Below the pieces are notes generated by a model. That model did no database searches and was not told where the DNA came from. It was given only the letters and a program-made list of their open reading frames with translations. Below, one piece after another: positions 57,426 through 64,000 of a DNA stretch of 64,000 nt. Positions within the stretch are counted from its first letter, which is position 1; each line of letters begins with the position of its first letter. The position numbers and the translations under genes are program-made. This DNA comes from Arachis hypogaea (Eukaryota; Streptophyta; Magnoliopsida; Fabales; Fabaceae). The stretch lies in NCBI RefSeq assembly GCF_003086295.3, contig NC_092054.1:58567546-58631545 (forward strand), written 5' to 3'.

Positions 57426-57972
57426 AGGAAGGCTCAAAAGATATTCTATTTTTTCCATTCATTAGCTTTCTTTCAGCGTTGGATTTTTGCAGGAGGTGTT
57501 TTAATGAGACACTTCTCCCTATATCATATTTTTTATTTATCTTAATAAATTTTATTTTTTCTATTATAGTCTATTTTACAATCTAACCATCAATTTCAAA
57601 TATATCCAATCAAGTAATTCAATCTGATAATTAATGTCAAAATTCAATCCAAACAATAAAGTCGGCAAATATTGATCTCGATCGTCAAATAAAAGTGTAT
57701 TTGCAATCAAAATATATAACAATAGATTCAATGTGTTATCTAATGTATGGTTCAAAATTCACAAAAAGAAAATTCAAAAACATAGCCGTAACTTGTTATA
57801 AATAAAAACATACATATTTCTAATAAATATTCCTAGTCGCATTCTTTCTTCTTTGTAGCAATATCTAATTCATCCTCTTCTTCAACTAACGCATCATCAT
57901 CAACCAACTTGTAATCCATTACAACTTTTGAGACATCCATGGTACTAAAGCCAGCATTATAATTTAGGTTGT
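57426..57972. other. AT-rich sequence, no gene recognised
   Basis: Probably 3' untranslated or flanking sequence of the element that left the integrase tail. The small minus-strand ORF at 57833-58087 crosses an LTR edge and is not a gene. Confidence 0.4.
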
Positions 57973-59012
57973 TGTTGCGGAATTTAGAAAACCCACAAAC
58001 TAACCGGAAAGTGCACCGGGGTCGTACCAAGTAATACCTCAGGTGAGTGAGGGTCAATCCCACGAGGATTAATGGACCAAACAACAACAGTCGAGTGATT
58101 CACTTAGTCAGACAAGTAGAAAAGAGTATTTTGTGTTCAAAAGCATTAAGCAGAAATTCAGGAATTAAGAAAGCAAACCATTGATTTGGTGTGAAAGATA
58201 TATGAGAGAAACGTTAAGGTTTCAGAGATATTTATTTTTTCGGACTAATGGTTCTTACCAAATACTTTAATCATGCAAGATTCAATTCATGGCAAACTTT
58301 AATTGATTAAACCCTAATTCCTTAGTGATTAAATCTCCTCTAACCTAATCAACTGCCAATTCCTTGGTCACTTGAATTAGATTAAAGGTTTAGGTCCAAT
58401 TCTAGTTTATTAGCCACATAAACCTTAATTTCCCAAATATAAAATGATTATATGTTACGTATCACGTTAATTCCAGGCAATTACTTTCAAGCTGTTACTC
58501 AAGTGAGTTAACTTTTCCAAGAATCAACAAGAATTTATGTAGAAAAAGAGCTATCTTCCAATATACTCAAATTCATAAGATAAATAACGAAAGTAATCCT
58601 TGAATATAAATCAGTGCATTGATTGAAAGTATAATGAAAATAATATTAATTCATAGAATAAATAGAGCTCCTAACCTTAACAATGGAGGTTTAGTTGCTC
58701 ATGGAGAAAATAAACCCTAGCAGAGAAAAAGTGTGTAAAGTGCGAAAGAGGAGAAGAAGAAACCCCTGGCCAAGATCTCTTCTCCTTTTATATCTAATCC
58801 TAATTAATGTAAAATATATTTTTCTAAAACTCAAAATATCTTTTCTTAATTAAAAATTAAATTCTAAACCCAATTAAATCAAACGGAATTAAAAAGATCA
58901 CGCTGGAAACCTTCTTTTTCAGCATACTGGCGCCAAACTTGAGATTCTGGCATTTGGCACCATGTATGCAGCAAGTACGCATGCTTTTCCATGTTTGATG
59001 GGAAGCAGAAGC
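57973..59012 (-). repeat. gypsy LTR, 3' part, cut by a later insertion
   Basis: On minus it ends ...AATTCCGCAACA and contains the 'gtgggattgaccctcac...taccaagt... gcaccgg' style block at its 3' end. A TATA box (ATATAAAAGG, minus, about 58787-58796) confirms orientation. The left edge is ambiguous by three bases because of a TTG repeat. The upstream part is replaced by the LTR that starts at 59013. Confidence 0.7.
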
Positions 59013-59342
59013 TGATGAATTAAAAATTTATTAAAATGGTTACGTTATGAGTATAGTTCTTAACTCACCGAAAATCTGCCTATCAACTTAGAAATATGTC
59101 ACAGAGAGTTTAAATTAAAATTACTGGGAGTTTTAAGTCCCAGGTCGTCTCCCAACGCGTTGCAGAAAAGTGTGCTGTTTTATTAATCAGATGTTCCAAG
59201 AAGTTGAGCTAAGTAAATTGGAATTTAAATTGAGGAATTTTAAATAATATAAATAAAAGCCTTGACTGGGAATTGATCAGTTAGAATCTCTATCATTGAT
59301 GGAGTGATTTTTAAGATTGATTTATAATTAACGGTTACTCTG
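59013..59342 (-). repeat. LTR fragment of the element C/D family
   Basis: Aligns with the plus-left 300 bases of the element C LTRs ('agttcttaac...aaaatctgcc', 'cccaggtcgtctcccaac'). It starts TGATGAATTAAAAATT where the element C LTR has TGACGTGGCAG. Interrupted at 59343. Confidence 0.8.
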
Positions 59343-59627
59343 TGGTGTACGAATTGTGAATCACACTTTTCACAACTCGTACCACTAACCAGCAAGTGCA
59401 CTGGGTCGTCCAAGTAATACCTTACGTGAGTAAGGGTCGAATCCCACGGAGATTGTTGGCTTGAAGCAATCTATGGTTATCTTGGAATTCTTAGTCAGGA
59501 AGTCAATTGTATTTATCAGTTGAATTGCGAATGAACAAGAGAGCATGGGTTAAAAGTTACTTGTTATGCAGTAATGGAGAATATGTTGGAGTTTTGGAGA
59601 TGCTTTGTCTTCTGAATCTCTGCTTTC
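59343..59627 (-). repeat. LTR fragment similar to the 6688-8221 solo LTR
   Basis: On minus it matches about 7937-8221 ('agacaaagcatctccaaaac', 'ccgtgggattcgaccc') and ends AATTCGTACACCA. It is broken at 59628 by the next LTR. Confidence 0.88.
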
Positions 59628-61211
59628 TGGTGCACAAATTGTGAATCACACTTTTCACAACTCGTACCACTAACCAGCAAGTGCACTGGGTCGTCCAAGT
59701 AATACCTTACGTGAGTAAGGGTCGAATCCCACGGAGATTGTTGGTGTGAAGCAAGCTATGGTCACCTTGTAAATCTCAGTCAGGCAGATATAAATGGATA
59801 ATGGTGTTTTCGAATAATAATTAATAAGATAGGGATAGAGGTACTTATGTAAACCATTGGTAGGAATTTCAGATAAGCGAATGGAGATACTTTCGTTCCT
59901 CTGAACCTCTGCTTTCCTGCTATCTTCATCCAATCAGTCTTACTCCTTTCCATGGCTGGCTTTATGCAAGGGCATCACCGTTGTCAGTGGCTACATCCCC
60001 TCCTCTCAGTGAATAATATGCTCACGCACCCTGTCACGGCACGGCTATTCATCTGTCGGTTCTCGATCATGCTGGAATAGGATTCACCCTCCTTTTGCGT
60101 CTGTCACTAACGCCCAACAATCACGAGTTTGAAGCTCATCACAGTCATTCAATCAATGAATCCTACTCGGAATACCACAGACAAGGTTTAGACTTTCCAG
60201 ATTCTCTTGAATGCCGCCATCATTCTAGCTTACGCCACGAAGATTCTGGTTAGGAGATCTAAGAGATATTCATTCTAGCTTAATTCATGTAGAACAGAAG
60301 TGTTTGTCGGGCACGCGTTCATAAGGGAGAAGGATGATGAGCGTCACACATAATCATCACCTTCATCACGTTCTTGGGTGCGAATGGATATCTTAGAAGC
60401 GAAATAAGATGAATTGAATAGAAAACAGAAGTAAGGCATTAATCTTTGAGGAACAGCAGAGCTCCACACCTTAATCTATGGAGTGTAGAAACTCTACCGT
60501 TTGAAAATACATAAGTGAAGGTCCAGGCATGGCCGAGATGGCCAGCCCCTCTGATCTAAGAACCAGGCATCCAAAGATGTCAAATACAATAGTAAGAGGT
60601 CCTATTTATAATAAACTAGTCACTAGGGTTTACAGAAGTAAGTAATTGATGCATAAATCCTCTTCCGGGGCCCACTTGGTGTGTGCTTGGGCTGGGCTTT
60701 AAGTGTTGCACGTGCAGAGGTCCTCCTTGGAGTTGAACGCCAGCTTTTGTGCCAGTTTGGGCGTTCAACTCTGGTTTTGGCTCCTTTTCTGGCGCTGGAC
60801 GCCAGATTTGGGTAGAAAGCTGGCGTTGAACGCCCGTTTACGTCGTCTATTCTTGGCCAAACTATGGACTATCATACATTGCTGGAAAGCCCTGGATGTC
60901 TACTTTCCAACGCAATTGGAAGCGCGCCATTTCGAGTTCTGTAGCTCCAGAAAATCCACTTTTAATGCAGGGAGGTCAGAATCCAACAGCATCAGCAGTC
61001 CTTTTTCAACCTCTGAATTTGATTTTTGCTCAAGTCCCTCAATTTCAGCCAGAAAATACCTGAAATCACAGAAAAATACAAAAACTCATAGTAAAGTCCA
61101 GAAATGTGAATTTAACATAAAATCTATTAAAAACATCCCTAAAAGTAACTAGATTCTACTAAAAACATACTAAAAACAATGCCAAAAAGCGTATAAATTA
61201 TCCGCTCATCA
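59628..61211 (-). repeat. 3' LTR of the right-edge element (1584 bp)
   Basis: On minus it starts TGATGAGCGGATAATTTATACGC and ends CAATTTGTGCACCA. Same family as the element B LTRs but a distinct subfamily; GGCGTT motifs at 60735-60840. Confidence 0.93.
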
Positions 61212-61224
61212 CAACACCAAACTT
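61212..61224 (-). promoter_or_regulatory. polypurine tract of the right-edge element
   Basis: On minus AAGTTTGGTGTTG, identical to element B 17970-17982. Confidence 0.72.
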
Positions 61225-62317
61225 AAATTGTTGCTTGTCCCCAAGCAACTGAAAATCAAAATAGGATAAAAAGAATAGAACATACTATAAATTCCAAACT
61301 ATCAATGAAACATAGCTCCAATCACATGAGCGGGACTTATAGCTTTTTGCCTTTTGAATAGTTTTGGCATCTCACTTTATCCATTGAGGTTCAGAATGAT
61401 TGGCATCTATAGGAACTTCAGATTTCGAATAGTGTTATTGACTCTCCTAGTTCAGTATGATGATTCTTGAACACAGCTTCTTTATGAGTCTTGGCCGTGG
61501 CCCTAAGCACTTTGTTTTCCAGTATTACCACCAGATACATAAATGCCACAGACACATAATTGGGTGAACCTTTTCAGATTGTGACTCAGCTTTGCTAAAG
61601 TCCCCAATTAGAGGTGTCCAGGGTTCTTAAGCACACTCTTTTTCTTTGCTTTGGACCTTGACTTTAACCGCTCAGTCTCAAGTTTTCACTTGACACCTAC
61701 ACGCCACAAGCACATGGTTAGGGACAGCTTGGTTTAGCCGCTTAGACCAGGATTTTATTCCTTTAGGCCCTCCTATCCACTGATGCTCAAAGCCTTGGGA
61801 TCCTTTTTATTTGCCCTTGCCTTTTGGTTTTAAGGGTTATTGGCTTTTTGCTCTTGCCTTTTTCTTTTTCTTTCTATTTTTTTTCGCCTATTTTTTTTTT
61901 TCTCCAAGCTTTGTTCTTTGCTGCTTTTTCTTGCTTCAAGACTCATTTTTATGATTTTTCAGATTATCAAATAACATGTTTCCTAGTCATCATTCTTTCA
62001 AGAGCCAACATATTTAACATTCTTAAACAACAACTTCAAAAGACATATGCACTGTTCAAGCATACATTCAGAAAACAAGAAGCATTGTCACCACATCAAT
62101 ATAATTAAGCTAAGTTCAAGGATAAATTCGAAACTCATGTACTTCTTGTTCTTTTGAATTAAAACATTTTTCTTTTAAGAGAGGTGATGGATTCATAGGA
62201 CATTCATAACTTTAAGACATAGTTACTAACTACTAATGATCATGTAATGAAGACACAAACATAGATAAGCACCATAACATAGAAAACAAAAAACAGAGAA
62301 AGTAAGAACAAGGAATG
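61225..62317 (-). other. 3' untranslated region of the right-edge element
   Basis: Aligns with 16886-17969 of element B in reverse. T-rich on + around 61850-61930. No gene. Confidence 0.6.
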
Positions 62318-62607
62318 AGTCCACCTTAGTGATGTCCTTGAGCTCTTCTATGTCTCTTCCTTGCCTTTGCTGCTGCTCCTTCATTGCTTTTAGATCTTCT
62401 CTGATTTCATGAAGGATGATGGAGTGCTCTTGATGTTCCACCCTTAGTTGCTTCCAATAATTGTGTGGAAGAAAATGTATCCCCTGAGGTATCTCAGGGA
62501 TCTCTTGATTTGCAGTCAAATGTTCTACCACTGAGCTATAGACCCTTGATGGAAGCTTTTGTCTTCCCTTTCCTCTTTCTAGAGGTTTCTCTGGCCTTAG
62601 GTGCCAT
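62318..62607 (-). pseudogene. Transposase_32-type ORF, internally deleted, with tRNA-Cys insert
   Basis: On minus, ATG at 62607 opens MAPKARETSRKRKGKTKAS, nearly identical to the start of the element B ORF. After about 20 codons the sequence becomes a tRNA-Cys-like piece, which brings an immediate TAG. Homology then resumes at the IPEIPQGIHF...HNY segment and the QEHSIILHEIREDLKAM coiled coil, corresponding to codons 300 onward of element B. About 840 bases encoding the central domain are gone. A second small deletion removes the arginine/serine-rich last part. Confidence 0.85.
62495..62545 (-). other. tRNA-Cys(GCA)-derived fragment
   Basis: On minus it begins GGGTCTATAGCTCAGTGGTA and continues through a D-arm and an anticodon stem-loop with CTGCAAATC, anticodon GCA, as in tRNA-Cys. 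It follows the variable loop into the first T-stem bases (ATCCCTG), then switches to the element ORF. The GTGGTAGA D-loop and GACTGCA context fit plant nuclear tRNA-Cys. It lacks the T-loop and the 3' acceptor strand, so it is not a functional gene. Confidence 0.8.
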
Positions 62608-63338
62608 CAATGGTTATGGAAAAAACAAAAAAGCTATGCTTTTACCACACCAAACTTAGAATGTTGCTCGCCCTCGAGCAAAAGAAGAAAGAATAGAAGA
62701 AGAAGAAGAGGATATGGAGGAGATGGATGGAGGTGTGTATTCAGCCATATGGGTGGGATTGGGTGAGAGAGAGATGTTGAATTTTGAAGGTAGTGGTTGT
62801 ATGGATGTGAGTGGTAAATGGAAAACAGAAGGGATGATCATGAATGGAAAGAGAGATGATGAGGTAGGTGGGGATCCTGTGGGGTCCCCAGATCCTGAGT
62901 TGTCAAGGCATTTACATCCCTGCACCAATTTAGGCATGTAAAATGCCCTTGCACACAACTCTGGGCGTTCAGCGCCAGGTTGGTGGCCATTTTGGGCGTT
63001 CAACACCCATTTGCTGCCATTTCTGGCGTTGAACGCCAGAACCATGCTTGTTCTAGGCGTTCAGCGCCAGGATGCTACCATTTTGAGCGTTCAGCGCCAG
63101 AACCATGCTCTGTTCTGGCGTTTGAACGCCAGGCAGATGCTCCTCCAGGGTGTGATTTTTCTTCTGCTGTTTTTGATTCCGTTTTCAATTTTTCTATTGA
63201 TTTTGTGACTCCACATGATCATTAACCTAAGAAGACATGAAAAACAATAATAATAGAGTTAGATAGATAAACATTGGGTTGCCTCCCAATAAGCGCTTCT
63301 TTAATGTCAATAGCTTGACAGTGGGCTCTCATGGAGCC
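62608..63338 (-). other. spacer of the right-edge element
   Basis: Holds a purine-rich stretch (62690-62860 on +), the motif array, and the conserved 'gggttgcctcccaata' phrase (about 63278). It matches 14581-15727 of element B in reverse. No gene. Confidence 0.6.
62962..63136. repeat. GGCGTTCAGCGCCAG motif array
   Basis: About eight variants of 'ggcgttcagcgccag' or 'ggcgttgaacgccag', the same palindromic family as 14920-15232 but with different linkers. Confidence 0.88.
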
Positions 63339-63998
63339 TCACAGATGTGCAGAGCTTTGTTGAGATTCTCCAACACCAAACTTAGAGTTTGGATATGGGA
63401 GTTCAACACCAAACTTAGAGTTTGGTTGTGGCCTCCCAACACCAAACTTAGAGTTCGACTGTGGAGGCTTGGGTTGACTCTTCTTTGAGAGAAGCTTTTC
63501 ATGCTTCCTCTCCATGGTTGCAGAGGGAGATCCTTGAGTTTTAAGCACAAGGGAGTCCTTATTCCATTGAAGGACTATTTCTCCTCTGTTAACATCAATC
63601 AAAGCTCTTGCTGTGGCCAGGAAAGGTCTTCCTAGGATGATAGATTCATCCTCTTCCTTTCCAGTATCCAGGACTATGAAATCAGTAGGGATGTAAAGGC
63701 CTTCAACCTTTACTAACACGTCCTCTACTTGTCCATAAGCCTGTTTTCTTGAACTGTCTGCCATCTCTAATGAGATTTTAGCAGCTTGCACCCCATAGAT
63801 TCCCAGTTTCTCTATTACAGAGAGGGGCATGAGGTTTATTCCTGAACTAAGGTCACACAAGGCCTTAAAGATCATGGTGCCTATGGTACAGGGTATTATG
63901 AACTTTCCAGGATCCTGTCTCTTCTGAGGCAATGTCAGTTGATCCAGATCACTTAGTTCATTGATGAACAAGGGAGGTTCAACATCCCAAGTATCAAT
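63339..63998 (-). CDS. retrotransposon aspartic protease, partial at window edge
   Basis: On minus the frame is open from the window edge (DTWDVEPPLFINELSDLDQL) to the stop at 63339. The active-site region is CTIGTMIFKALCDLSSGINLMPLSV; the usual DLGS/DTGA glycine is serine here (DLSS), which may weaken catalysis. IILGRPFLATARALIDVNRGEIVLQW gives the second conserved strand. The C-terminus repeats PNSKFGV three times (63371-63455). This is the intact version of the broken element B protease at 14081-14580. It processes Gag. Its start lies outside the window. Confidence 0.88.
   Translation of the reverse strand: MDTWDVEPPLFINELSDLDQLTLPQKRQDPGKFIIPCTIGTMIFKALCDLSSGINLMPLSVIEKLGIYGVQAAKISLEMADSSRKQAYGQVEDVLVKVEGLYIPTDFIVLDTGKEEDESIILGRPFLATARALIDVNRGEIVLQWNKDSLVLKTQGSPSATMERKHEKLLSKKSQPKPPQSNSKFGVGRPQPNSKFGVELPYPNSKFGVGESQQSSAHL
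63371..63455 (-). repeat. three copies of a polypurine-tract-like motif in the protease tail
   Basis: CAACACCAAACTTA occurs three times on + (63371, about 63414 and about 63438), encoding SKFGV on minus. The same word forms the polypurine tract at 61212-61224. Confidence 0.85.
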
Positions 63999-64000
63999 GC

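Larger units (their letters stand above)
59628..64000 (-). mobile_element. relative of element B, entering the window on minus
   Basis: On minus it has a protease at the window edge, the 'gcctcccaa' spacer, a GGCGTT motif array, a deleted Transposase_32 ORF, a 3' untranslated block like element B, a polypurine tract and the 3' LTR. No RT or integrase lies between protease and LTR, so it is non-autonomous in the same way as element B. The 5' part is outside the window. It inserted after CTTTC (59623-59627). Confidence 0.88.

Noticed and set aside
57833..58087. 84-codon minus-strand ORF with an acidic tail
   Set aside because: It spans the edge of an LTR and the sequence outside it, so it cannot be an ancestral gene; no recognisable domain.
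62495..62545. A functional tRNA-Cys gene
   Set aside because: The T-loop and 3' acceptor strand are missing and the piece runs directly into retrotransposon coding sequence.

Overview
This is plant nuclear DNA, and almost all of it is retrotransposon. The lineages seen (Ty1/copia, Athila-like and Tat/Ogre-like Ty3/gypsy, with plant-mobile-domain and Transposase_32-type accessory ORFs) are plant-specific. The LTR sequences beginning TGATGAGCGG and TGATAAACC resemble abundant repeats I associate with peanut (Arachis) or a close legume; that is recollection, not a search result. I see no convincing intact host gene, no rRNA and no complete tRNA gene. Features are therefore mainly LTRs, primer sites and broken TE genes.

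Layout, left to right. (1) 1-5092: end of a Ty1/copia element, split by a 2525-bp solo LTR (230-2754, 5-bp duplication TAATG). (2) 5093-8964: AT-rich DNA, an orphan 191-bp copia-type LTR with primer site, and a solo gypsy LTR (6688-8221, duplication GAGCG). (3) 8965-19601: a complete non-autonomous gypsy element on + (LTRs of 1613 and 1619 bp, tRNA-Asp-type primer site, gag, protease remnant, Transposase_32-type ORF, no RT or integrase). (4) About 21448-31697: a decayed Tat/Ogre-like element on +. Its integrase and the C-terminal half of an antisense plant-mobile-domain ORF appear to have been flipped by an inversion of about 3.1 kb. (5) 31698-55638: an Athila-like gypsy element on minus (called D), truncated at its 5' end. 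It carries a solo LTR (33354-34960, duplication AAAGA) and, inside its RT gene, a complete 12.9-kb relative (called C, 41049-53922, duplication GTGGG). (6) 55639-57972: decayed sequence with an orphan integrase tail. (7) 57973-64000: four stacked minus-strand insertions. The youngest enters the window with its 3' LTR, a deleted Transposase_32 ORF carrying a tRNA-Cys-derived piece, a GGCGTT motif array and a protease.

How it works together: the elements are copies and parasites of one another. Element C keeps the most complete gag-PR-RT-RNaseH-integrase set but has frameshifts, stops and an (AT)n expansion in its protease. Element B and its minus-strand relative at 59628-64000 show no polymerase in view and would need proteins supplied in trans. 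Target-site duplications and broken reading frames give a partial relative order: C is younger than D, the solo LTR is younger than the copia element, and in the right-hand stack 59628+ is younger than 59343, which is younger than 59013, which is younger than 57973. No wholly new system could be demonstrated. The most unusual signals are the inversion, the tRNA-Cys chimera and the two unrelated arrays of CpG-rich palindromic motifs.
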